Shown: piece after piece, positions 54,402 to 62,864 of the stretch
How positions within the stretch are numbered: the stretch's first letter is position 1
Layout: each line of letters opens with the position of its first letter
From: Hymenobacter lapidiphilus
GTDB lineage: Bacteria; Bacteroidota; Bacteroidia; Cytophagales; Hymenobacteraceae
NCBI RefSeq assembly: GCF_003417065.2
Contig: NZ_QVLT01000004.1
Span: forward strand, 124,001-188,000
Direction of reading: 5' to 3'
DNA: 64,000 nucleotides
The notes under the pieces: model-generated
Told to the model about the DNA's origin: nothing
Seen by the model: the letters and a program-made list of their open reading frames with translations, nothing else
Database searches by the model: none
Translations under genes and position numbers: made by a program

Positions 54402-56237
54402 GTGAAAACGCTTCTCCTTGCCTTTGCGTGTTGTGTATGCCTGGCCAGCCCATCGTGGGCGAGCGGCACCAGTGTTTATGCCGACAGCCTGCTGCGGCGG
54501 CTGGCCTATTCACGCCCCGATACCAGCCGTGTAAATCTGCTGATTCTGCTGGCCTGGGACCGGACCGACGACAACCCGGTGGTGGCCATTCAATATGGGC
54601 AGCGGAGCCGCCGGCTGGCCCACACGCTGAATTTCTCGCGGGGCGAGTGCCGCTCGCTACTGATGCTGGGGTGGGCCTTTCTGCGGACCGGTAACTATCC
54701 TACAGCCGTGCAGTCGATGCAGGCAGCGCGGCGCCTGGCCGAACGGGTCAACTACCAGGGCGGCCAGATTCACGCCGACAATGGCATGGGCTACGCTCAC
54801 CTGGAGCAGGGTAGTCCCCGGCTGGCGCTGCGCTACTTATTTAGGGCAGTGCGCCGCGCTCAGGCCATCAACGATAAGGTACTGCTGACGCCTGTTCCGG
54901 GCAACATCGGGCAAGCCTACCTGCAGCTAAACCGGCCCGACTCGGCCTTGCACTACGTTAAGTGGGGCTACCAGCTTGACCTGGAGCAGCACGACTGGCA
55001 CAGCGAAATCGGGGATTTGGCGATTTTGGGCGATGTGGCGGCGCAACAGGGCCAACCGGCCCAGGCCCGCTTCTATTACCAGCGTTGCATCAGGCGGGCC
55101 TACGGCCGGCCGGTGGCGTATGCGCTATGCCAGGCCTGGCTGGGGCTGGCCCGCCTGGCCCGGCAGCAGGGCCAGTTGGGTCCGGCGCTGGCATATGCCC
55201 AACGGGCCCTGGACGCCAGCCAGGTCGGGGGGTACGCCAAGGGGGTGCTTATGGCCAGCGAAGTGCTGGCCGACCAGTATGAAGTCCTCGGCGATACGGT
55301 CCGCGCCTTCGTGCACCTGCGCCGGGCCAGTACCACCACCGGCCGGCTGTTCAGCCTCAATCGCCAGGTGCAGGTGCAGGCGCTCGATTTCAGCGAGCAG
55401 CTGCGCCAGCAGGAGCAGGGCGACGAGCTGCAGGAGCAGCAGCAGCAACGCCGGCAGAACCTGCTGGTAGGCAGCTTGCTGCTGCTGCTGGCTGGCGCCG
55501 GCGTGGGCTACCTGCTGATTAGCCGGCAGCACCTGCGCCGCGAGGTGGCGCTGGTGCAGGAACGCCAGCAGCTGGAACGGCGCTACGCGGGCGAAATTCT
55601 GCAGGTAGAGGAAAAGGAGCGCCGTCGGGTAGGAGCCGACCTGCACGACGGCGTGGGCCAGCTGCTGTGCGCGGCCCACATGAACCTGGCCGCCCTGCAA
55701 CAGCACCTAACCCTACACGAGCCGCAGCAACAGTCGCTGCTCGCCACGGCCGTCGCCACCATCGATGAGTCGGTGCGCGAAATCCGGAGTATTTCGCATG
55801 GGTTGGCACCGGTGGCGCTGCTGGAGCAGGGGCTGGAACCGGCCGCGCAGCAGCTGCTGAGTCGCCTGCGCTACTCGGCCCCCGAGCTGGCTGCGCGCCT
55901 GCACACGGTAGGGCTGCCTGTGCCGGGCTTGCCGGTGGCGGCCCGGGCGCTGGTGTACCGCATTCTGCAGGAAGCCGTGCAGAACGTGCTGCGCCACGCT
56001 CAGGCCACCGAGCTAACTGTGCAGCTGCTGGGCACCGCTACCGATCTGACACTGATGGTGGAGGATAACGGCCGGGGCTTCGGGCCGGAGGCGGCTGAGG
56101 GCTTGGGCATGCATAACATCCGGCTGCGCGCGCGCTACCTCAATGCCCGGCTGCAGCTCGATTCGCGGCCCGGCTACGGTACTACACTCACGCTGCTCGT
56201 GCCGCTGGAAGCCTCGTTGCCCCCTACGGCGGCTTAA
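54402..56237 (+). CDS. TPR-containing sensor histidine kinase (HisKA_3 type)
   Basis: 611 residues from a GTG, chosen because KTLLLAFACCVCLASPSWAS is a clear signal peptide. TPR-like repeats cover about 40-310 outside the membrane. A coiled-coil stretch precedes one membrane helix (about 351-372). The cytoplasmic part has the H-box EKERRRVGADLHDGVGQLL (H415), the dimer helices, the N-box ILQEAVQNVLRHAQ and G1 VEDNGRGFG. It phosphorylates a NarL-type response regulator, which is not adjacent here. Confidence 0.9.
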   Translation: MKTLLLAFACCVCLASPSWASGTSVYADSLLRRLAYSRPDTSRVNLLILLAWDRTDDNPVVAIQYGQRSRRLAHTLNFSRGECRSLLMLGWAFLRTGNYPTAVQSMQAARRLAERVNYQGGQIHADNGMGYAHLEQGSPRLALRYLFRAVRRAQAINDKVLLTPVPGNIGQAYLQLNRPDSALHYVKWGYQLDLEQHDWHSEIGDLAILGDVAAQQGQPAQARFYYQRCIRRAYGRPVAYALCQAWLGLARLARQQGQLGPALAYAQRALDASQVGGYAKGVLMASEVLADQYEVLGDTVRAFVHLRRASTTTGRLFSLNRQVQVQALDFSEQLRQQEQGDELQEQQQQRRQNLLVGSLLLLLAGAGVGYLLISRQHLRREVALVQERQQLERRYAGEILQVEEKERRRVGADLHDGVGQLLCAAHMNLAALQQHLTLHEPQQQSLLATAVATIDESVREIRSISHGLAPVALLEQGLEPAAQQLLSRLRYSAPELAARLHTVGLPVPGLPVAARALVYRILQEAVQNVLRHAQATELTVQLLGTATDLTLMVEDNGRGFGPEAAEGLGMHNIRLRARYLNARLQLDSRPGYGTTLTLLVPLEASLPPTAA

Positions 56238-56335
56238 CTTGCGGCCTTGTCCGGCGGTTGCCTATCAGCCAGCTGGTGGTCTTCGCCGTCCGGCAGTTCT
56301 TCTGCCTGATATCCATACCTATATATCTGCCCACC

Positions 56336-56500
56336 GTAGCGGCCGTGAAGGCCTAATCACTCTTCTCGCCGTTTGGCACCCGCACCGATATTACTACTTG
56401 CTCAATGAGTGCGAATGACTGGCCGTACTCGACTATCTGAAGGCAGAAAACGCCTACTTTGACCAGCAGATTGCCCCAGTGAAGGTTCTGGAGCAGTAAT
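56336..56500 (+). pseudogene. decayed copy of the 5' part of the S9 peptidase gene
   Basis: The stretch (GCGGCCGTGAAGGCC...GGCACCCGCACCGAT...CTCAATGAGTGCGAA...) matches 57,680-57,840 of the downstream peptidase gene with few changes. It has in-frame stops and at least one small deletion. It codes for the AVKA..SPFGTRTD.YY.LNE..YLKAENAYFDQQ part only. It is a partial duplication that was left behind or lost its remainder. Confidence 0.75.
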
Positions 56501-56531
56501 TGGCTGCGTTAAGAAAGGACGGCGGCTGGTT

Positions 56532-57383
56532 TTAGGATTTTAGGAGGCCGGTGGCGGGGCGGTTCAGCCGGTTGTAGCCGTAGGCCACCAGCAGCACGAA
56601 CAGGCCCGCCGACACGCTCAGTAGCACATTGTAGTACTTGGGGGCCGTTAGCGAGAGGCGGATGATGACTGTTGCCAGGGCAAACGAGGAGTAGCGGAAC
56701 AAGTGTAGGTACAGGGTGCTGTAGCGCAGGGAAATAATCAGAATCAGGATGTCAGTGAAAATCAGAATCGTGTAGAAGCGGCCCAGCAGACTGTGGTACT
56801 GGCCGTAGTAAACGAAATTGGCCAGCGAGTAGAGGCCGGTGGCCAGAAAAGCGAACAGCAGCAGCGAGGCAACCAGCTTTTTGAGACGCACGAAATCCTG
56901 CTGCTCCTCAACCGAGCTGGTAATGCGGGTGTGGTGTTGGATGCGGTAGAAGAGACCAATGATAAGGAAGATGGCCACTGCCCCCAGCGCATCGGTGAGA
57001 ATGGGCAGCAATTCGAGCAGGATGGCCGTGTCCCAGGCCAGTTCCACCGGCAGATGGCCCAACTCCTTGAACGACTCGCGCAATAGAATCAGCGAAACCA
57101 CTTCGAACTGCTTGCCCACCGAATCGGCCACCGAGCGCGAGAGCGTGAAGATGAGGCTGGTTATTTCGCTTATCAGCAACACGCTAAAAGCTAGCTCCAC
57201 GGCGTAGAACCGCCTCACTGGATAGTTTAGTATGCCATAGTAACTGAGCAGACTGATAATCATACCCCCCACGAAGGCCACGATAACTAAGTTACTCGTC
57301 AGCTTGGCGGCCCGTAGCGAATGCCATTTACGCTCCGTCGTGTCGTACCAAGTAAGCCAGTTTTGCGGATACTTTTCGAGCAT
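56532..57383 (-). CDS. membrane protein of unknown function
   Basis: 283 residues with six to seven hydrophobic helices in all parts of the chain (LVIVAFVGGMIISLLSYYGIL, LLLFAFLATGLYSLANFVYYG and others). N- and C-terminal parts are short. No known family recognised. It lies between the decayed peptidase copy and the intact peptidase gene. Confidence 0.65.
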   Translation of the reverse strand: MLEKYPQNWLTWYDTTERKWHSLRAAKLTSNLVIVAFVGGMIISLLSYYGILNYPVRRFYAVELAFSVLLISEITSLIFTLSRSVADSVGKQFEVVSLILLRESFKELGHLPVELAWDTAILLELLPILTDALGAVAIFLIIGLFYRIQHHTRITSSVEEQQDFVRLKKLVASLLLFAFLATGLYSLANFVYYGQYHSLLGRFYTILIFTDILILIISLRYSTLYLHLFRYSSFALATVIIRLSLTAPKYYNVLLSVSAGLFVLLVAYGYNRLNRPATGLLKS

Positions 57384-57467
57384 GAGTAGGGGGAATGACG
57401 ACGGGTTGACGCTGTATTTCAGCTTCCTACCTCACTAAATAAACCAGGCAGTACCTTCATAAGTTAA

Positions 57468-59708
57468 ATGGCCGCCCTGCCTGCGGCCGCTCCGCCCGCA
57501 AACTCACTGAATCCGTGGTTTAGCGGTACTTTGGCTGGCCACAGAGTGGTGGTATCCTTACTTCTTGTCTGCTCCGCCACGAAGCATTCGTCGTTACCGC
57601 TGCCTGCCGGGCTTCTGCTGTATTTCGCGCTACCCACCGTACAGGCCCAAACTCCTGCCTTCTTTATGTCTCGCCCCCCCATAGCGGCCGTTAAGGCCCA
57701 CGCGCTCGTCTCGCCCTTTGGCACTCGTACCGATAACTACTACTGGCTCAATGAGCGCGAAAACCCGGTAGTAATCGACTATCTGAAGGCTGAAAACGCC
57801 TACTTCGACCAGCAGATGGCGCCCGCCAAAGAACTGGAAGAACGGCTGTTTCAGGAGATGAAGGGCCGCATCCGCGAGCAGGACGAGTCGGTGCCCTACC
57901 GCGACAATGGGTATTACTACTACGTGCGCTTCGTGGAGGGCGGCGAGTACCCGGTACACTGCCGCAGGCCGGGTAGCCTGGAGGCGTCGGAGGAAGTGCT
58001 GCTTGATGGCAACGCGCTGAGCGCGAGCCACGAGTATTACCACATCGGCGGGCTCGAAGTAAGCGACGACAACCGCACGCTGGCCTATTCGGAGGACGTG
58101 GTAAGCCGCCGCCTCTACACGCTACGCTTCCGCGACCTGCAAACCGGGCAGCTGTACCCCGAAGAAATTGCCAACACCAGCGGCAGCGCCGTGTGGGCCA
58201 CCGATAACCAGACCGTCTTCTACACCCGCAAAGACCCCGACACACTGCTCGACTACCAGCTCTGGCGCCACACGCTGGGCACCGACCCGGCCACCGACGA
58301 GCTGGTGTATGAGGAAGCCGACGCGGCATTTTACCTGCACGTGAGCCGCTCCAAGTCGCGCGAGTACGTGCTGCTGAACATCGGCAGCACGATGTCGGCG
58401 GAGGTGCGCTACCTACGGGCCGATGAGCCGCGGGCGGAGCTACAGGTGTTTCTGGCCCGCGAGGAAGACCACCTGTACGAAGTGGAGCACTTCGGCCCCG
58501 ATTTTTACGTGCTTTCCAACGACGAAGCGCCCAATTTCCAGCTGCTGAAAACGCCCGTGGCCGACACCGCCAAAGCTGCCTGGCAGGTGGTAATTGCGCA
58601 CCGGGCGGAGGTGTTTCTGGAGAACATGGAGCTGTTTCGGGAGTACCTGGTGCTGGGCGAGCGGCACGATGGGCTGCTGCGGCTGCGCGTTATCCGCTGG
58701 GCCGATGGGCAGGAGCACTACCTCAATTTTGGCGAGCCCACCTACACGGCCGCCATCAGCATCAACCCCGAGTTCGATACGCCGGTGCTGCGCTACGGCT
58801 ACTCCTCGCTCACTACGCCCACGTCCACCTTCGACTACGACATGGCCACCCGCGCCAAAACGCTGCTCAAGGAGCAAACCGTGCTCGGCAGCTTCCGCAA
58901 GGAAGACTACGTGACGGAGCGCCAGTACGCCCCGGCCGCCGACGGCACGCTGATTCCGCTGTCCATCGTGTACCGCAAGGGCTTTGCGCGCGACGGCAAC
59001 GCGCCGTTGCTGCAGTACGCCTACGGCTCGTATGGCCTCTCGATGGACGCCACCTTCAGCGCCAGCCGGCTGAGCTTGCTGGACCGGGGTTTTGCCTACG
59101 TCATCTGCCACATTCGGGGCGGGCAGGAACTGGGCCGGCAGTGGTACGAGGGCGGCAAGAAGCTGCGTAAGATGAACACCTTCACCGATTTCACCGACTG
59201 CTCGCAGTACCTCATCAGCGAGCAATATACCTCGGCCGATAAGCTGTTTGCACTGGGCGGCTCGGCCGGCGGGCTGCTGATGGGGGCCGTGCTCAACCTA
59301 CACCCCGAGCTGTACAAGGGCGTGGTGGCCGCCGTGCCCTTTGTGGATGTGGTAACGACTATGCTCGACGAGAGTATTCCGCTGACGACCGGCGAGTACG
59401 ACGAGTGGGGCAACCCCAACCAGCAGGAGTTCTACGACTACATGCTTTCGTACTCGCCCTACGACAACGTGCGCGCCCAGGCCTACCCCAATCTGCTCGT
59501 GACTACCGGCCTGCACGACTCGCAGGTGCAGTATTTCGAGCCCGCCAAGTGGGTAGCCAAACTACGGGCCAACAAAACCGACGATAACCTGTTGCTGCTG
59601 CACACCGACCTGAGCGCCGGCCACGGCGGGGCCTCGGGCCGCTTCCAAAGCCTGCGCGACACTGCCCGGCATTTCGCCTTTATGCTCATGCTATTGGGCG
59701 AACGGTAG
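57468..59708 (+). CDS. S9 peptidase, oligopeptidase B-like
   Basis: 746 residues as called from ATG 57468. The catalytic triad is visible: S599 in LGGSAGG, D684 in TTGLHDSQ and H719 in SAGHGGA. The N-terminal half is a seven-bladed propeller typical of S9A enzymes. It cleaves short peptides, for oligopeptidase B after Arg or Lys. The start is uncertain: the first 60 residues contain LLLYFALPTVQAQ, which would suit a signal peptide, while MSRPP (57666) is a good cytoplasmic start. A partial copy of its 5' end lies 1.3 kb upstream. Confidence 0.88.
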   Translation: MAALPAAAPPANSLNPWFSGTLAGHRVVVSLLLVCSATKHSSLPLPAGLLLYFALPTVQAQTPAFFMSRPPIAAVKAHALVSPFGTRTDNYYWLNERENPVVIDYLKAENAYFDQQMAPAKELEERLFQEMKGRIREQDESVPYRDNGYYYYVRFVEGGEYPVHCRRPGSLEASEEVLLDGNALSASHEYYHIGGLEVSDDNRTLAYSEDVVSRRLYTLRFRDLQTGQLYPEEIANTSGSAVWATDNQTVFYTRKDPDTLLDYQLWRHTLGTDPATDELVYEEADAAFYLHVSRSKSREYVLLNIGSTMSAEVRYLRADEPRAELQVFLAREEDHLYEVEHFGPDFYVLSNDEAPNFQLLKTPVADTAKAAWQVVIAHRAEVFLENMELFREYLVLGERHDGLLRLRVIRWADGQEHYLNFGEPTYTAAISINPEFDTPVLRYGYSSLTTPTSTFDYDMATRAKTLLKEQTVLGSFRKEDYVTERQYAPAADGTLIPLSIVYRKGFARDGNAPLLQYAYGSYGLSMDATFSASRLSLLDRGFAYVICHIRGGQELGRQWYEGGKKLRKMNTFTDFTDCSQYLISEQYTSADKLFALGGSAGGLLMGAVLNLHPELYKGVVAAVPFVDVVTTMLDESIPLTTGEYDEWGNPNQQEFYDYMLSYSPYDNVRAQAYPNLLVTTGLHDSQVQYFEPAKWVAKLRANKTDDNLLLLHTDLSAGHGGASGRFQSLRDTARHFAFMLMLLGER

Positions 59709-59716
59709 GGGAGTAA

Positions 59717-59763
59717 ATGCACGCAGGTTAGTCAGCGGCCAGCGAAGAATAACCTGCGTGCAT
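59717..59763. terminator. 14-bp perfect hairpin after the S9 peptidase gene
   Basis: Arms 59717-59730 and 59750-59763 are perfect complements around a 19-base loop. Lies 9 bases after the stop codon. Confidence 0.6.
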
Positions 59764-59888
59764 CCAATTGAGCATCACTACCGACTACCACAAAATATTC
59801 CCGGCCCGCCGTGCCACTTGCCGCGCAAAGTTGTGTCTGTGGCACAGGTCGGCGGGTTTAGCGGCGGCTGATTTTTCTGGATTTTAGA

Positions 59889-62414
59889 ATGAAGAAAATT
59901 GTACTGCTGCTGGCTCTGAGCGGCACGGCCGCCACGGGGCTGGCCCAGGTGCCAACCGGCTCCGGCCGCCCCGCCGGGCAGGCGCAGGCCGAACCCGGTA
60001 ACGGCCGCGTTACCGGCACCATTATCGATGCTGCCACCAAGCAGCCGGTTCCCTACGCTACGGTGGTGTTGCTGAGCCCCGCCACCGGCAAGGCCGTCGA
60101 TGGTACTTCGGCCGATGATAACGGCAAGTTCAGCATCCCGCGGCTGCGGGCGGGCACCTACACGGTGCAGGTCAGCTTCATCGGCTACAAGAACTTCGAG
60201 AAGCCCGGTGTCGTCATCACCGATGCCGGCAACGCTGTAAACCTGGGTAGTCTCTCCATCGAAAGCACGGCCCAGGCCCTGAAGGAAGTGGTAGTAGAAG
60301 GCCAGCGCGCTCTGATTGAGGAGAAGGTTGACCGCACGGTGTACAACGCCGAAAAGGACGAAACCACCCGCGGCGGCGACGCCACCGACGTGCTGCGCCG
60401 CGTGCCGCTGCTGAGCGTCGACCTCGATGGCAACGTGAGTCTGCGCGGCTCCAGCAACATCCGGGTGCTCATCAACAACCGCCCGTCCACCATCTCGGCC
60501 AACAGTATTGCTGATGCGCTGAAGCAGATTCCGGCCGACCAGATCAAGAGCGTGGAGGTGATTACCTCGCCCTCGGCCAAGTACGATGCCGAAGGCTCGG
60601 GCGGCATCATCAACATCGTCACCAAGCAAAACAACCTGCGCGGCTTCACGCTCGACACCCGCATAAGCGCCGGCTCGCGTAGCAGCAACCTGGGCCTGAG
60701 CGCGGCCTACCGCACCGGCAAAATGGGCTTCTCGTTCAACGCCGGGGGCCGTGGCCAGTACAACACGCCCGGCCGCTTCGAGAACGAGCAGCTCAGCTAC
60801 CGCCTACCGGCCAACAACGACCCCGCCAACCGCACGGTCGTCAGCCGCTCGGTGCAGCAGGCCGATACGCGCCAGAACAACGTGTTCGCGCGCTATTCGC
60901 TGGGCTGGGACTACGAGATCAACAAGTTCAACTTCGTGGCTGCCTCGGTGCAAATCGGCCAGCGCGACGGTACCAGCTATCAGGACAACCTGCGCTCAAG
61001 CACCACGTTTTTCCGCACCGACGGGGACACGGTGATCAACAGCCTGCGCGACGTGAAGGTGCTCGATAACTCCATTACGCTCGACGCCACGCTCAGCTAC
61101 ACCCGCACCTTCGAGAAGCCGCGCCAGGAGTTCAGTGTGCTGGGACAGTACAGCCGCAACGTGCGCACCAACAACTTCACCAACGCCATCCGCGAGGGGC
61201 AGGGTTCGGGCGATTTTCTGCGCAACGTCAACGATAGCTACAACGAGGAATACACGCTGCAGGCCGACTACGTAACGCCCATCAAGGAAAACCAGATTCT
61301 CGAATTCGGGGCCAAGGACATCATCCGCCGCGTGAACAGCGACTATACCACGCTGCTCAACGGGCAACCCCAGGCCGGTCGGGGCCTTTCGAACATCTTC
61401 ACCTACGACCAGAACGTGGCCGCCGCTTACGCCGCCTACACGCTCACGCTGCTGAAGAACTACACCTTCAAGCCCGGCGTCCGCTACGAGTACACCACCA
61501 TCAACGCCGACTTCAAAACCGAGCGGGCGGCCTCCATTCCGTCATATGGGGTACTGGTGCCCAGCCTGAACCTCTCGCGCAAGCTGGCCAACGGTAACCT
61601 GCTGAAAGCCGCTTACAACCGCCGGATTCAGCGGCCGTCGCTGCAGTTCCTCAACCCCAACCGCCAAGCATCCAACCCGCTCAACGTCACTATCGGTAAC
61701 CCCGAGCTGCGGCCCGAGTACACCAACAACTACGAGCTGGCCTACAACACGTTTGTTAAACAGACTTCGCTCAACTTCTCGGTGTTTGCGCGCAATACCA
61801 CCGGCTCCATCCAGCCGGTGCGCACCACCAACCTCGACACCATTATCACGCGTTTCGATAACATCGGCACCGAAAACGCCTACGGGGGCAGCCTGAGTGC
61901 CAATGTCAACATCAACAAGAAGTTCACCCTCAGCGGCGGCACCGACGTGTTCTATGCCGTACTCGATAACAACTCGGCCAACCCCGTGCTGGCCGCCAGC
62001 AACTCAGGCTGGGTAGCCAGCGGCCGCCTCAACGCCACCTACACCTTCGAGAATGGCTGGGGCTTCCAGAGCTTCGCGTTTTACCGCGGCCGGCAGGTGC
62101 AGTTGCAGGGCTACCAGGGCGGTTTCGGCATTTATAGCCTGAGTGTGAAAAAGGACTTCGCCGAAAAGCGCGGCTCGTTCGGCATCGGAGCCGACAACTT
62201 CTTCACGCCCGAGTTCAAAATCCGCAGCCGCGTCGAGTCGCCGGTGCTCGACCAGAACAGCGTGAACGTGCTGCGCCGGGCCGGCGTCCGCGTCAACCTG
62301 AGCTACCGCATTGGCAAGCTCACCACCGAGCAGCCCCGCCGCCGCCGTCGCGCCATCAGCAACGACGACCTGAAGGAAGGCGGCACTACCCCCGATGCGG
62401 GCGGCCAGCAGTAA
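59889..62414 (+). CDS. TonB-dependent outer membrane receptor with CarboxypepD_reg-like domain
   Basis: 841 residues. A signal peptide ends near GLAQ. A carboxypeptidase-regulatory-like domain follows at about 38-115 (GRVTGTIIDAATKQPVPYATVVL). The plug (about 125-235, LRRVPLLSVDLDGNVSLRGSSNIRVLINNRPS) precedes a long beta-barrel of the OMP_b-brl_3 type. The C-terminus is basic and Arg-rich rather than the usual aromatic end. Ligand unknown. Confidence 0.9.
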   Translation: MKKIVLLLALSGTAATGLAQVPTGSGRPAGQAQAEPGNGRVTGTIIDAATKQPVPYATVVLLSPATGKAVDGTSADDNGKFSIPRLRAGTYTVQVSFIGYKNFEKPGVVITDAGNAVNLGSLSIESTAQALKEVVVEGQRALIEEKVDRTVYNAEKDETTRGGDATDVLRRVPLLSVDLDGNVSLRGSSNIRVLINNRPSTISANSIADALKQIPADQIKSVEVITSPSAKYDAEGSGGIINIVTKQNNLRGFTLDTRISAGSRSSNLGLSAAYRTGKMGFSFNAGGRGQYNTPGRFENEQLSYRLPANNDPANRTVVSRSVQQADTRQNNVFARYSLGWDYEINKFNFVAASVQIGQRDGTSYQDNLRSSTTFFRTDGDTVINSLRDVKVLDNSITLDATLSYTRTFEKPRQEFSVLGQYSRNVRTNNFTNAIREGQGSGDFLRNVNDSYNEEYTLQADYVTPIKENQILEFGAKDIIRRVNSDYTTLLNGQPQAGRGLSNIFTYDQNVAAAYAAYTLTLLKNYTFKPGVRYEYTTINADFKTERAASIPSYGVLVPSLNLSRKLANGNLLKAAYNRRIQRPSLQFLNPNRQASNPLNVTIGNPELRPEYTNNYELAYNTFVKQTSLNFSVFARNTTGSIQPVRTTNLDTIITRFDNIGTENAYGGSLSANVNINKKFTLSGGTDVFYAVLDNNSANPVLAASNSGWVASGRLNATYTFENGWGFQSFAFYRGRQVQLQGYQGGFGIYSLSVKKDFAEKRGSFGIGADNFFTPEFKIRSRVESPVLDQNSVNVLRRAGVRVNLSYRIGKLTTEQPRRRRRAISNDDLKEGGTTPDAGGQQ

Positions 62415-62428
62415 GCAACTCTGTCATA

Positions 62429-62504
62429 CTGATGCAAAAGGAATCCGGGTCAGGTCATCGAACTACATTGTTCAATGGCCTGACCCGGATTCCTTTTGCA
62501 TCAG
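62429..62504. terminator. 26-bp perfect inverted repeat
   Basis: Arms 62429-62454 and 62479-62504 are perfect complements around a 24-base loop. It lies between the convergent TonB receptor gene and the small membrane gene and can terminate both. Confidence 0.7.
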
Positions 62505-62515
62505 AATTGCAGCTT

Positions 62516-62719
62516 CTACTTCTCCCGCAGGCTATCGGGTACGGGGCCGCGCTTTAACTGGCTGAGCTTGTTCTGAAGCTGGAAGGTGACAATCTCGCAG
62601 TCCTGGAATTTCTGCTCGGCCCGTTTCAAAGCCGTTTCGGTATTGTTCAGGCGCTGGTAGAGGAACAGGATGAGGCCGAGCGCAACCAACAGCGCCGCCA
62701 GGGGAAGGTATTTTTTCAT
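62516..62719 (-). CDS. small membrane protein with coiled-coil tail
   Basis: 67 residues. One membrane helix (YLPLAALLVALGLILFLY) is followed by a coiled-coil (NTETALKRAEQKFQDCEIVTFQLQNKLSQLK). No family recognised. It lies between two hairpins. Confidence 0.65.
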   Translation of the reverse strand: MKKYLPLAALLVALGLILFLYQRLNNTETALKRAEQKFQDCEIVTFQLQNKLSQLKRGPVPDSLREK

Positions 62720-62806
62720 GGAGAGAAATAGCGAGGTACTTGCTCACAGCCTGATTGACTCAGGCGAGCAGTAGATGAACAATCAAAAGTACGTTCTGAT
62801 CATCGA

Positions 62807-62840
62807 AAAGGCCCCGCCGTGTAACCACGGCGGGGCCTTT
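62807..62840. terminator. strong 15-bp terminator of the E2 gene
   Basis: Perfect 15-bp arms (62807-62821, 62826-62840) around a 4-base loop, with A- and T-rich ends. Lies 24 bases after the E2 stop on the minus strand. Confidence 0.8.
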
Positions 62841-62864
62841 CGCATACATTCTGAGCCCTAAGCC

